Positions 51,557 through 61,000 of a stretch of DNA of 64,000 bases are shown one piece after another. The notes below the pieces were generated by a model, which saw nothing but the letters and a program-made list of their open reading frames with translations, did no database searches and was not told the DNA's origin. Within the stretch, counting starts at the first letter, position 1; each line of letters begins with the position of its first letter. The translations under genes were made by a program, and so were the position numbers. The stretch is taken from the NCBI GenBank assembly GCA_038043245.1, contig JBBTCH010000009.1:1-64000 (forward strand), written 5' to 3'. Source of the DNA: JACPFV01 sp038043245. GTDB lineage: Bacteria; Pseudomonadota; Gammaproteobacteria; Nevskiales; Nevskiaceae.

Positions 51557-52624
51557 ATGAGCGCGAAGCTGCTTAAAAAAAAGGGCAACCACTACGACGT
51601 CACCGGCACAGTACTGATCGCGTACCCGCAAGACGTCTGCGACGCCATCAGCCAGCTGCTGCAGGCCCGTTATCCCGGCTGCGATCTGACGCCCCTGCAA
51701 CAGGCGTTCATGACCTTCACCCGGCTTTACACCGGCGAGCTCCCCGGCTACCTGGGCAACGACACCTGGTATCACGACGCCCAGCACTCGCTGGACTGCG
51801 CCCTGGCGATGACGCGGCTGCTGGACGGACACGACAGCATGGTGACGCCCGAACAGCACCTCGGCCAACGACGCGCGCTGCTCGGCGTGATCGCCGCGCT
51901 GTTTCACGACGCCGGCTATATCCGCAAGCGCGACGATGTCGAGACCCACGGCGCCGAGTTCACCCTCAATCACGTCAGCCGCAGCGGTGATTTTCTGGCG
52001 GCGTTCCTGCCGGACATCGGTTTCGCCGGCGACGTTGCCATGGCGCGCCAGCTGGTGCACTTCACCGGCTATGAGATCGCGCTGGATAAAATCCAGGTGC
52101 ACGACCCGCTCGACCGCAAGCTCGGCTTCCTGCTCGGCACCGCCGACATGCTGGCGCAGTTCTCCGACCGTTGTTATCTGGAGAAATGTCGCGACTTCCT
52201 GTTCCCGGAGTTCGAGATCTGCGGACTGGCGGGTGCGCCACGCGACACCGGCCCGAAGCCGATGTACGCCACCGCCGAAGACCTGCTGCGCAAGACACCG
52301 GAGTTCAACCGCAAGATCTGGGCGGAACGATTGGATGGATATTTCGAGGGCGCCTACCGCTACATGCAGTTCCACTTCGGCGGACACAATCCGTATCTTG
52401 AAGCCTGCCAGGCGCATCTGGCCTTGCTGAAGTGGCTGCTGAAGAGTGACCGTCTGGGCGAACTGCGCCGGCGTCCCGAGGCGATCAACACGCCACGCCT
52501 GCGAAAATTACTCGGGCTCACCGGCAAGGTGTTGAACTTCCCGACGCCGAAGCGGGCGCTGGCGATGCCGCATCGCAAACATTCGGTTGACGTCGTCGAA
52601 CAACAGCGCCACGTTCCCGCTTAA
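51557..52624 (+). CDS. HD-domain phosphohydrolase-like protein
   Basis: 355 residues from ATG 51557, with TGGAGGA upstream. The motif set WYHDAQHSLDCAL (His73, His77), ALFHDAGYIRKRDD (His117, Asp118), THGAEFT (His131) and LGTADMLAQFSDR (a later Asp) matches a metal-binding HD / cyclic-nucleotide phosphodiesterase-like fold. The N-terminal 60 and C-terminal 100 residues are unassigned; the tail is basic. The protein is predicted cytoplasmic, with no signal or membrane span. Substrate cannot be inferred from its neighbours (xthA upstream, convergent ggt with one base between stops). Confidence 0.7.
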   Translation: MSAKLLKKKGNHYDVTGTVLIAYPQDVCDAISQLLQARYPGCDLTPLQQAFMTFTRLYTGELPGYLGNDTWYHDAQHSLDCALAMTRLLDGHDSMVTPEQHLGQRRALLGVIAALFHDAGYIRKRDDVETHGAEFTLNHVSRSGDFLAAFLPDIGFAGDVAMARQLVHFTGYEIALDKIQVHDPLDRKLGFLLGTADMLAQFSDRCYLEKCRDFLFPEFEICGLAGAPRDTGPKPMYATAEDLLRKTPEFNRKIWAERLDGYFEGAYRYMQFHFGGHNPYLEACQAHLALLKWLLKSDRLGELRRRPEAINTPRLRKLLGLTGKVLNFPTPKRALAMPHRKHSVDVVEQQRHVPA

Positions 52625-52625
52625 G

Positions 52626-54338
52626 TCATTTACCCGGCGTTTCGGACTTCACCTGCGCCGCGCCGACGCCGCGCGCGTCGGACGCAGCCTCCAGTCGCTT
52701 GTTTTTCTGGTCCCAGCGCACGACGTGCATGTTGCCGTAGGGCGCATCAAGCGCTTTCAGCGTGTGGCCCATTTTCTTCAGCGTGGCCTGCTCATCCGTG
52801 CTGAGCGCTTCCGGCTCGAACTGCACTTCGTCCGGCAGATACTGATGGTGGTAGCGCGGCAGATCGACGATCTGTTGCGCATTCAAACCTTCGGTATAGC
52901 CGAGCACGCCGAGCAGCACCATGCTGATGATGCGCGAGCCACCGGGGGTGCCGAGGATCAAGGTCCCGTCGGGCCCGTCGACGAAGGTCGGCGACATGGA
53001 CGACAGCGGCCGCTTGCCCGGCGCAATCGCATTGGCCCTGGACCCGATCAATCCATAGGCGTTGCTCGCAGACACCTGTGCCGAAAAATCATCCATCTCG
53101 TTGTTCAGAAAGATCCCGGTGCCGGGCGCCATGAACCCGGAACCAAAAGGCAGATTGATCGACAGCGTGCCCGCCACCGCGTTACCGTCCCGGTCCAGCA
53201 CCGAAAAATGCGTGGTGTTGTCGCCTTCGTGCCCCAGTGTTGACGGCGGCAGCTGTGAACTGGGCGTGGCCTTCTCAGGGGAGATGCCACGCGCCAGCGT
53301 CCGCGCGTATTCACGCGAGGCCAGCCGCTTCAGCGGGATCGAGACGAAATCCGGGTCGCCAAGGAACTCGGCGCGGTCACGAAACGCGCGGCGCAGGGAT
53401 TCGATGACCGCATGCCGGCTGACCGGACTCTGCTGGGGCAGCGCCTCCAGCTGCTGCAGCGCCTGCGCCAGGGCCACGCCACCCGCGGACGGTGGTGGCG
53501 CACTGGCGACACGGTAAGCACCGTAGGCAAACGTCAAGGGCGTGCGCTCGGCCACGCGATAGGCATCCAGATCCTTTTGCGTCCAGATGCCGCCGCCGGC
53601 ACGCACGCCAGCCAGCAGCAGCGCGGCGGTTTCGCCCTGATAGAACCCCGGCGCGCCCTTCGCGGCCAGCCGCTCCAGCACGGTGGCCAGAGCGGGCTGC
53701 CGCAGTGTCATGCCCGGCAGCACCGGTACACCCCAGCGCAGAACGGCGGCCGTGGCCGCCGGTGATTCCCGCAGCGCCGAGCGGCGGAACCACAGCAGCT
53801 TGTGCAGCTTTAAATCGACACGAAACCCGTCACGCGCGTAACGGATCGCCGGGGCCAGCGTCACGCTCAGTGGCAAGCGCCCATAGCGCTGGGCGAGATG
53901 ATCGAGACCCGCGGGCAATCCCGGGATCGCGGCCGCCAGGGCGCCATCGCGCGAGCGTTTGGCGTCGGCCACGCCATTGACCACGTACATGTCCTCGCGC
54001 GCGGCGAGCGGCGCGGTTTCGCGGCCATCGACGAAAACGTCCGGCTGACCGTCGGCACGCCGCAGCAGCCAGAAACCGCCGCCGCCAAGGCCCGAGCCGG
54101 AAGGCTCGACCACGGCCAGCGCAGCGCTGACCGCGACCGCCGCATCAAACGCATTGCCGCCGCTCGAAAGCACTTCGATGCCGGCCTGCGTCGCCAGCGG
54201 ATGAGCCGACGCAACGGCATGGCCGGGGATTTCGGCGCTGTGGGCTGCAAAAACCCAGAGCAGGAGAAAAATCGGCCCGCCATTGCGCAAGGCTGCGTTG
54301 GCTCGTTTCAGCAAGACGCTTCCGATCGAAGGATGCAT
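52626..54338 (-). CDS. ggt: Gamma-glutamyltransferase
   Basis: 570 residues from ATG 54338 (MHPSIGSVLLKRANAALRNGGPIFLLLWVFAAHSA as an export signal); an ATG at 54371 would overlap the ferredoxin gene more. The large subunit has the early ASAHPLATQAGIEVLSSGGNAFDAAVAVSAAL and GLGGGGFWLL segments. The autocleavage and nucleophile Thr is in GDNTTHFSVLD at the start of the small subunit, followed by FLNNEMDDF and GKRPLSSMSPTFV. It cleaves gamma-glutamyl bonds of glutathione in the periplasm. Confidence 0.93.
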   Translation of the reverse strand: MHPSIGSVLLKRANAALRNGGPIFLLLWVFAAHSAEIPGHAVASAHPLATQAGIEVLSSGGNAFDAAVAVSAALAVVEPSGSGLGGGGFWLLRRADGQPDVFVDGRETAPLAAREDMYVVNGVADAKRSRDGALAAAIPGLPAGLDHLAQRYGRLPLSVTLAPAIRYARDGFRVDLKLHKLLWFRRSALRESPAATAAVLRWGVPVLPGMTLRQPALATVLERLAAKGAPGFYQGETAALLLAGVRAGGGIWTQKDLDAYRVAERTPLTFAYGAYRVASAPPPSAGGVALAQALQQLEALPQQSPVSRHAVIESLRRAFRDRAEFLGDPDFVSIPLKRLASREYARTLARGISPEKATPSSQLPPSTLGHEGDNTTHFSVLDRDGNAVAGTLSINLPFGSGFMAPGTGIFLNNEMDDFSAQVSASNAYGLIGSRANAIAPGKRPLSSMSPTFVDGPDGTLILGTPGGSRIISMVLLGVLGYTEGLNAQQIVDLPRYHHQYLPDEVQFEPEALSTDEQATLKKMGHTLKALDAPYGNMHVVRWDQKNKRLEAASDARGVGAAQVKSETPGK

Positions 54339-54354
54339 TTTCAATACGCCGGTT

Positions 54355-54636
54355 TTATTTGGACGTGCCATTTCGGGCCTCCGGGGTCACCAAGCGCGTG
54401 AGTCGTTTGTACTTCGCCATGAGCTGTTCGGCGCTCTCCGCATGCTCAGGGTCGAACGGGATGCACTTCACCGGGCACACTTCGACACACTGCGCCGTCT
54501 CGTGGTGTCCGACGCACTCGGTGCACAGCGCCGGATCGATCTCGTAGATCTCGACGCCCTGCGAAATGGCGTGGTTCGGGCACACCGGCTCACAGACATC
54601 GCAGTTGATGCAGGCGTCGGTGATTTTCAGGGCCAT
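54355..54636 (-). CDS. YfhL-family 4Fe-4S dicluster ferredoxin
   Basis: 93 residues with two cluster motifs: CINCDVCEPVCP near the N-terminus and CTECVGHHETAQCVEVCPVKC, the second with the longer spacing typical of YfhL/FdxA-like ferredoxins. Each [4Fe-4S] centre transfers one electron. Next to coaD is a common place for it in proteobacteria. It overlaps the outermost possible ggt start; repeat R1 copy 2 separates it from coaD. Confidence 0.93.
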   Translation of the reverse strand: MALKITDACINCDVCEPVCPNHAISQGVEIYEIDPALCTECVGHHETAQCVEVCPVKCIPFDPEHAESAEQLMAKYKRLTRLVTPEARNGTSK

Positions 54637-54645
54637 GCGCGCTGT

Positions 54646-54726
54646 GTCATTCCGAATCCTTCGACTACGCTCAGGACAGGCTCCGTGAGGGATCTGATCA
54701 GATCCCTCGCATCCGCTCGGGATAAC
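54646..54726. repeat. Hairpin repeat R1, copy 2 (chimeric)
   Basis: The right half, AGATCCCTCGCATCCGCTCG followed by GGATAAC (54700-54726), is the reverse complement of the left arm of copy 1 with one mismatch. The left half starts GTCATTCCGAATCC and continues into TTCGACTACGCTCAGGACAG, another sequence type I remember as widely dispersed. Inner parts GAGGGATCTGATC and GATCAGATCCCTC pair to form a stem. It fills the gap between coaD and the ferredoxin gene. Confidence 0.75.
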
Positions 54727-54729
54727 AAG

Positions 54730-55227
54730 TCATTTTTTCTTGCGCCCGAATCTCTTGAGAAGATCCGGGATCACCGGCTTGGGCACCAGTTTTTCCACCG
54801 GCGCACCGAGTCCGGTCAGTTCGCGCACCAGCGACGACGACAGGTGCGCGTATTCCGGCGACGGCGCCAGCATCACCGTGTCGAGCTTCGGATAAAGACC
54901 GCGGTTCATCACCGCCATCTGCTTTTCGTAGTCGACATCGCCGACCGTGCGCACGCCGCGCACCAGCACGGTGACGCCGTGGTCGCGCGCAAAATCCACC
55001 ACCAGGCCGCTGAAGCCCTTGACGCTGACATTGGTCAGCTTCATATCGCCGATCACGGCCTCGATCAGGCCGATACGCTCGTCGATGTCGAAGCGCGGGC
55101 TTTTGCTGACGTTGGCGCCGACGGCGACGATCAGCCTGGGGAACATCGCCGCCGCGCGACCGATGATGTCGCTGTGGCCGAGCGTGATCGGATCGAAGGT
55201 GCCTGAATACGCGGCAATCACTTTCAT
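54730..55227 (-). CDS. coaD: Pantetheine-phosphate adenylyltransferase
   Basis: 165 residues from ATG 55227; a frame extending to 55638 is antisense noise over rsmD. CoaD marks: MKVIAAYSGTFDPITLGHSDII with the nucleotidyltransferase (T/H)xGH motif, VAVGANVSKSP, and APSPEYAHLSSSLVREL with the ISSS-like motif. It makes dephospho-CoA, the penultimate step of CoA synthesis. It overlaps rsmD by 4 bp, the classic rsmD-coaD pair. A C-terminal RFGRKKK extension is basic. Confidence 0.96.
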   Translation of the reverse strand: MKVIAAYSGTFDPITLGHSDIIGRAAAMFPRLIVAVGANVSKSPRFDIDERIGLIEAVIGDMKLTNVSVKGFSGLVVDFARDHGVTVLVRGVRTVGDVDYEKQMAVMNRGLYPKLDTVMLAPSPEYAHLSSSLVRELTGLGAPVEKLVPKPVIPDLLKRFGRKKK

Positions 55228-55793
55228 GCGTGCGGCTTCTCGAAGGACACGAGGCCAAAGCATACCTGACCGGCCTGCTTTTCCCGCAGCCAGACGAAGC
55301 CCGCCGGCAGCACCGGCTTGGCGCCCTCGCGCCATTCCAGATAGATGCGATTGACCGGCGCCAGCCGCTGCGGCAGCAGGGGCAGCGCGCGCATCAGCAG
55401 GTCGCTGTCGAACGGCGGATCGAGAAACACCACATCGAAGCGCAGCGGCGTCAGTTCGAGATAGGTGATGCCGTCCGCGGGCATCACCTCGGCGCGGGCT
55501 TCTTCTTTCAGCTTCGCCAGATTCGCGCGAATCAATTCGGTCTGCCGGCGCGCACTTTCGGCGAACACGACCTTGTTCGCGCCGCGCGAGATCGCCTCCA
55601 GGCCCAGCGCGCCGCTGCCGGCGAAAAGGTCGAGGCATTTTGCACCGTCAATCAGCGGCGCCAGCCAGTCGAACAAAGTCTGGCGTACGCGATCCGGCGT
55701 CGGCCGCACGCCCGACTTCGGGTCGAACTCGATGACTCGGGAGCGATGCGTGCCGCCGATGATGCGCAACTTGCCGGGATCGCGAATCGCCAC
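55224..55793 (-). CDS. rsmD: 16S rRNA (guanine(966)-N(2))-methyltransferase
   Basis: 189 residues. RsmD marks are IIGGTHRSRVIEF near the start, RPTPDRVRQTLFDWL, SAM motif CLDLFAGSGALGLEAISRGA, and the catalytic N-methyltransferase motif VVFLDPPFDSDLL. It methylates G966 of 16S rRNA in the 30S subunit. It starts 2 bp after tldD and overlaps coaD. Confidence 0.96.
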   Translation of the reverse strand: MAIRDPGKLRIIGGTHRSRVIEFDPKSGVRPTPDRVRQTLFDWLAPLIDGAKCLDLFAGSGALGLEAISRGANKVVFAESARRQTELIRANLAKLKEEARAEVMPADGITYLELTPLRFDVVFLDPPFDSDLLMRALPLLPQRLAPVNRIYLEWREGAKPVLPAGFVWLREKQAGQVCFGLVSFEKPHA

Positions 55794-55795
55794 GA

Positions 55796-57232
55796 TTAAC
55801 TCTGGGTTCCGCCGACGGTGATGCCGTCTATCTTTAATGTCGGCTGGCCGACACCGACCGGCACGCTCTGGCCGTCCTTGCCGCAGACGCCGACGCCGGG
55901 ATCGAGTTTGAGATCGTTGCCGAGCATGGACACGCGCGTCAGCACGTCCGGCCCGTTGCCGATCAGCGTCGCGCCTTTCACCGGTCGCGTCAGCTTGCCG
56001 TCCTCGATCAGGTAGGCCTCGCTCGCGGAAAACACGAAATTGCCCGAGGTGATGTCCACCTGGCCGCCGCCGAAGTTGACCGCATACAGGCCTTTTTTCA
56101 CCGAGGCGAGGATGTCGGCCGGATCGTGCGGTCCGGGACGCAGATAGGTATTGGTCATGCGCGGCATCGGCAGGTGCGCGAAGGATTCACGCCGGCCGTT
56201 GCCGGTAGAGGACACGCCCATCAGCCGCGCATTGAGCTTGTCCTGCAGGTAGCCGCGCAGCACGCCGTTTTCGATCAGCGTGGTGCACTGGCTCGGGGTG
56301 CCTTCATCGTCCACCGTCAGCGAACCGCGCCGGTCCGGCAAGGTGCCGTCGTCCACCACCGTGCACAGATCGCTGGCGACTGTCTGGCCGATGCGACCGC
56401 TGAACGCCGAGGTGCCCTTGCGGTTGAAATCGCCTTCGAGTCCGTGACCGATCGCCTCGTGCAGCAGGATGCCGGGCCAGCCGGCGCCGAGCACCACGGT
56501 CATGCTGCCCGCCGGTGCAGACACGGCATCGAGCAGCACCAGCGCCTGACGCACCGCTTCGCGCGCATAGGTTTCGGGAAGATCGTTGACGAAAAACGAA
56601 TAGTCGCTGCGCGCCCCGCCGCCGGCCTGCGCCTGTTCGCGGCGGCCGTTCTTCTCGGCGATGACGTTGACGCTCATGCGCACCAGCGGGCGCACGTCGC
56701 CGCTGAGCGTGCCGTCGCTGGCCGCCACCAGGATGTTTTCGTGCGTCGCCGCCAGCGACACCATCACCTGCGTGATCAGCGGACTGGCGGCGCGCGCGGC
56801 GGCATCAGCGCGGCGCAGCAGCTCGATCTTGGCGCTGTCGCTCAGGCTGGTCTGCGGCCGGGTCGCAACGTACAGCGGTTTTGGCGACGCCGAACGCCAG
56901 GCCTGCACCGCGCCCGACTGACCGGCGCGCGCGATCGCCTGCGCGGTGTGCGCGGCGTCCATCAGTGCCGGCAAGGCGATCTCGTCGGAGTAGGCAAAGC
57001 CCTGTTTGTCGCCGCTGATCGCGCGCACGCCGACGCCCTGCTCGGCCTGATGCGAACCGGATTTGACCAGGCTGTCTTCGAGGAACCAGCTTTCGCTGGT
57101 CGCCTGCTGGAAATACAGGTCGGCGGCGTCGATGCCGTTTTTCATCAAGGCGCCGAGCGCCCGCTGCAGATGGGCTTCGTCGAGGGCCGAAGGCTCAAGC
57201 AGGTTTCTGCGAACTTCCGTGAGCACTGTCAT
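55796..57232 (-). CDS. tldD: Metalloprotease TldD
   Basis: 478 residues. The zinc-binding motif HEAIGHGLEGDFN is at residues 258-270, preceded by GAGWPGILL and followed later by GGGQVDITSGNFVFSASEAYLIEDGKLTRPVKGATLIGNG. TldD pairs with TldE/PmbA to degrade unfolded peptides and process microcins; pmbA is not in the window. The start overlaps the nitrilase stop by 4 bp, within the maf-rng-yhdP-nitrilase-tldD series. Confidence 0.96.
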   Translation of the reverse strand: MTVLTEVRRNLLEPSALDEAHLQRALGALMKNGIDAADLYFQQATSESWFLEDSLVKSGSHQAEQGVGVRAISGDKQGFAYSDEIALPALMDAAHTAQAIARAGQSGAVQAWRSASPKPLYVATRPQTSLSDSAKIELLRRADAAARAASPLITQVMVSLAATHENILVAASDGTLSGDVRPLVRMSVNVIAEKNGRREQAQAGGGARSDYSFFVNDLPETYAREAVRQALVLLDAVSAPAGSMTVVLGAGWPGILLHEAIGHGLEGDFNRKGTSAFSGRIGQTVASDLCTVVDDGTLPDRRGSLTVDDEGTPSQCTTLIENGVLRGYLQDKLNARLMGVSSTGNGRRESFAHLPMPRMTNTYLRPGPHDPADILASVKKGLYAVNFGGGQVDITSGNFVFSASEAYLIEDGKLTRPVKGATLIGNGPDVLTRVSMLGNDLKLDPGVGVCGKDGQSVPVGVGQPTLKIDGITVGGTQS

Positions 57233-58038
57233 AGCCGGCGATGGTCAAGGACGGGAAACGTCTTGCGCAAGTGTTCACGCGGCGCGCGTTGAATCTCGGC
57301 GAGCACCACGCCCTCGCCGTCGGCGCGTTGTGCCAGCACCGAGCCCCAAGCATCCACGATCATCGAGTGACCGTGCGTGTGTCGTCCGCCCGGATGCTCG
57401 CCGCACTGGTTGGGCGCCAGCACCTGGCACAGATTCTCGACTGCGCGCGTGCGCAGCAGGATGTCCCAATGGGCGGCGCCGGTGCGCGCGGTGAACGCCG
57501 ACGGCACGCACAGGATTTCGGCGCCCTGCTGGCTCAGCGCGCGAAACAGCTCGGGGAAGCGCAGGTCGTAGCAGACGCTCAGGCCCAGCCTGCCCAGCGG
57601 TGTATCCACCACCACCGCCCTGACTGCGCCGGGCGCGATGCTCGCCGACTCGCGGTAGGTTTCCTCGCCGACCGCGACATCGAACAGATGAATCTTGTCG
57701 TAGCGCGCGACGCATTCGCCGCTGGAATTGAACACCAGGCTGGCGGCGAAGACACGGCCATCCGGAGCTTTCAATGGGATGGTGCCGCCGACGATCCACA
57801 GCTTGAGCTGCTGCGCGCAGCGCGCGAGGAACTTCTGGATCGTCCCGCGCCCCGCTTCCTCAGCCTGCGCGAGTTTGTCTTTTTCATGCGCGCCCATGAA
57901 GGCGAAGTTCTCCGGCAACACCGCCAGCATCGCGCCCGCACCCGCTGCCTGCACCAGCAGGCGCTCAGCCGCCGCCAGATTCGCGGCGACGTCGTCGCGC
58001 GAATTCATCTGCACCACGGCGGCGGTCGTATTCACCAT
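57229..58038 (-). CDS. Carbon-nitrogen hydrolase (Nit1-type deaminated-glutathione amidase)
   Basis: 269 residues from ATG 58038, overlapping the yhdP stop (ATGA). A frame extending to 58542 lies inside yhdP. The nitrilase catalytic triad is Glu43 in LPENFAFMG, Lys115 in YDKIHLFDV, and Cys156 in LSVCYDLRFPELFR. The combination with IHLFDV and VPSAFTARTGAAHWDILLRTRAVENLCQVLAPNQCG is typical of Nit1/NitB, which repairs deaminated glutathione. Position between yhdP and tldD is conserved in gammaproteobacteria. Confidence 0.92.
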   Translation of the reverse strand: MVNTTAAVVQMNSRDDVAANLAAAERLLVQAAGAGAMLAVLPENFAFMGAHEKDKLAQAEEAGRGTIQKFLARCAQQLKLWIVGGTIPLKAPDGRVFAASLVFNSSGECVARYDKIHLFDVAVGEETYRESASIAPGAVRAVVVDTPLGRLGLSVCYDLRFPELFRALSQQGAEILCVPSAFTARTGAAHWDILLRTRAVENLCQVLAPNQCGEHPGGRHTHGHSMIVDAWGSVLAQRADGEGVVLAEIQRAPREHLRKTFPVLDHRRL

Positions 58039-61000
58039 CAGTCGCCCGACACCTGCGGATCGTCCCAGCTGCCGGTGACCCGGTAGTTGATCTGCGTCAG
58101 TTTTTCCAGCGGCTGGTCGAGGATCTGCTGTGCCAGAAACACCAGCCCGGCGCCGATCGGACCGGCCAGCGCCGCCGCCCCGAGGGTGAAGCCGGTGGAC
58201 AGTCCCGGATACACGGTGACGCGCTGATCGTAATCGCGCGCGACCAGGCCGGCACGGCCGCGCATCGCGATGCGCAGCGACGGCCCCTTGACTTCGACAT
58301 TCTCGGTGCGCGCCTGACCGTCCGCGATGGTGAAACTGCCGCGCACCGTATCGAACGCCAGCCCCTGGTCGGCGACATCGCCGAAGTTCAGCGACAGCCG
58401 GCGCGGCAGCGCATAGAAATTGAACAGGCCGAGCACACGACCGACCCCCGGCTCGATGCCGCGCAAAAATCCGTTGTCGAATTCCAGCGCCAGATCGCCG
58501 CGCGCCTGCTGCCAGGACAGCCCAGGTGCGGACGGCGCCCACGCCGCCTGGAGGTTGATGCGCGTCGCCTTGGCCACCAGCGTCGCGCCGAACCCGAAGG
58601 CGCGCTGCACGCCCTCGAAATCCGTCGAAATCAGGCGCAGACCGAGATTGGCGCTGGAGCGCCCATCGCGCCGCAGCCAGAGTCCGCTGGCATTGAGGTC
58701 GTTCTCGCCGCCGCGGCTGCTGAGCGCCAGCAGTTTCTGGCCGCCGGGGATTTTCTGGGTGCGGGCGATGATCGCACCGAACAGCGCATCGGCGATCTCG
58801 AAGCGGCCGACTTCGACATCCAACTCCGGCCAGCGGCCAGGGTCCTGCACCGTCTTCGATGTGCGGGTCTCTGCAGTGTTCGGGTTATGTGCAAGTGCCA
58901 GATGCATCAGGCGCGCCTGTATTTTCTCGCGCATCCACAGCACTTCGCCTTCGGCGCCCGCGCCATCCAGGCGCAGGCGCCAGCCGGCCCCTTCCGGCTG
59001 TGCACGCAGCTGCGTCTGCGGCAATTGAAACCCGCGCCACAGCCAGCGCTCCACACGCAGATTGGCGCGCGTCAGCGGCAACGCACCCAGCGTGCTTTTG
59101 GCGTCACCCAGATCATCGATAAAACCCAGCCAGTCGTCGACGCTCAGATCACTGACGACCGCGCCCAGGCTCAGACCCGGCAGCGCCTCCGTAAACACCG
59201 GCGCGTCGCGACCCAGGCGCAGCGTGATCGCATCCAGCTGCGACTGCGCACCCTTGAGCCGCCAGCGCAGATCGGCGCCAAGGCGTCCGCTCCAGTCCGC
59301 CGATATTCGTGGCCCGCTTTTGGGATCTTCCGAGATCACCAGACGCAGCGGTGCCGCGGCGCCGGTGGCCTTGGCCAGCGGCGCCGGAAGCCGCATCTGC
59401 ACGCCGCGCAGATCGCTGTCCAGTACCAGCGCCGCCGGGTCAGGCCCGGACAAGCGCAGCTGCGCGCGCACGGCGGTATTGCCCGACAGGCGCGCGCGCA
59501 AGCCTTCGGGCAGTTTTTTCGCCGCGACGGAAGTGGCGCCCAGATCCAGACTCCAGAACGCAGTCAGGGCGCTACCGCTTTTGCGTGCGGTGATGGAGCC
59601 CGTCAGCGGTTGATCCATCAGCCGGCCCTCGAGTTTTCGCGCATGGATGCCGTCGGCGCCGAAGCCCACCTCACCGCGCAGCTCACGCACCGGCTCGTTG
59701 ATATCGGTCAGTAACAGTTCGGCGCCACTCACCACCACGCGCCCGCTGGCGTCGGTGTTGCCGGGATGGTTCAAGGGAATGTCCAGGCGCAGATCCAGCT
59801 GTCCCGGCCCGCGCGCACGCGTGTGCTTGAGCAGACCTTCGAAACGCGGCCGCAAGGGGCTGGCGGCGAGCACGCTGTAGAACCGCCCCAGATCGCCCGC
59901 GACCTGACCGTTGACCGATAACAACGAGTCGCTGAAATCGCGGAAACGGGCTTCGACTTTCTGCACCGGCAGCTCGGCGATCGTCCCCTGATTCACCCGG
60001 ATGGCAAGACCGTTGCCACGAAACGCCAGATCCGCGTTCAGGCTTCTGACCTCCGGCCAGCCGGCGGCATAAAACACTTCGGCGTCCGCGACGTTGGCAT
60101 CCAGCGACCAGGCGCCGGGTTTCTTGTCGAACGGGAAATCCGCCAGCGGTCCGTCGATCACCAGCTGCGCCTGGGTGATCGGGGTGCGCACGAGGCCGCG
60201 TGTCAGCCAGTCACGCAGACCGGCGCCCCAGTGCAAGGGCATGAACGGCTTCAGGCGTGCGGCGTCCTTCACGGAAAACTGCGCTTTCAACGACAACACC
60301 GGCGACTTCGTCAGCTTGAGCGCGAATTCGCCGCGGCCCTCGCTGCCGGCGAACGCCCAGCGGAATTGCGGCGCCGAGAAAGTCCAACCCTCTGCTTCAC
60401 GCTTCCAGCGCAGGCCGGTGGTGAGTGACTCGACCGGCAGCGGCATTGAAAACACCCTCGGCAGGCTCAGCTTGAAAGCGGCCGCCTGCAGCCCCAGACG
60501 GCCGCCGTTTTCGTCCAGCGCCACTTCGCCGCTGAGACCGGACACCCCGGCCGCGCGGTCGCCCGCAGGCAGGCCCAGTTGTTCAAAGGCCGTGCGCAGG
60601 CTGTAACGGGCGGCCTGCTCCGGCGAACCCGGCTTGAAGCTCGCGTCCACGGCGCGCAGATCGCCGCTCAAGCCTTGCAGGGCCGGCGCATCCTGCACGG
60701 CCAGATCCAGCCAGGGCACCAGATCGTCGAGCCGCAGAAAATTCAGTCTCAGGCCCCACTCCGCTTCGCCACCGGTTGCCGACTTGATCAGGCTCACCAC
60801 ACCGCTGGTCTTCGGCCAGACTCCGCGCGATCCTTCGACCTGCAGGTTCTGCACTTCGGCCTGCCATCCGAACGGCTGGGCGCTCACGCGTGCGGTCAGT
60901 GCCAGACCCTTGAGCGTGGCCTTGGGCGCCTTGCTGCCGCCCCGGAGTGCGAGCGCGCGCAAAGACACATCCGCCCACTGCGGCTGGCCGTCGCGCAATT

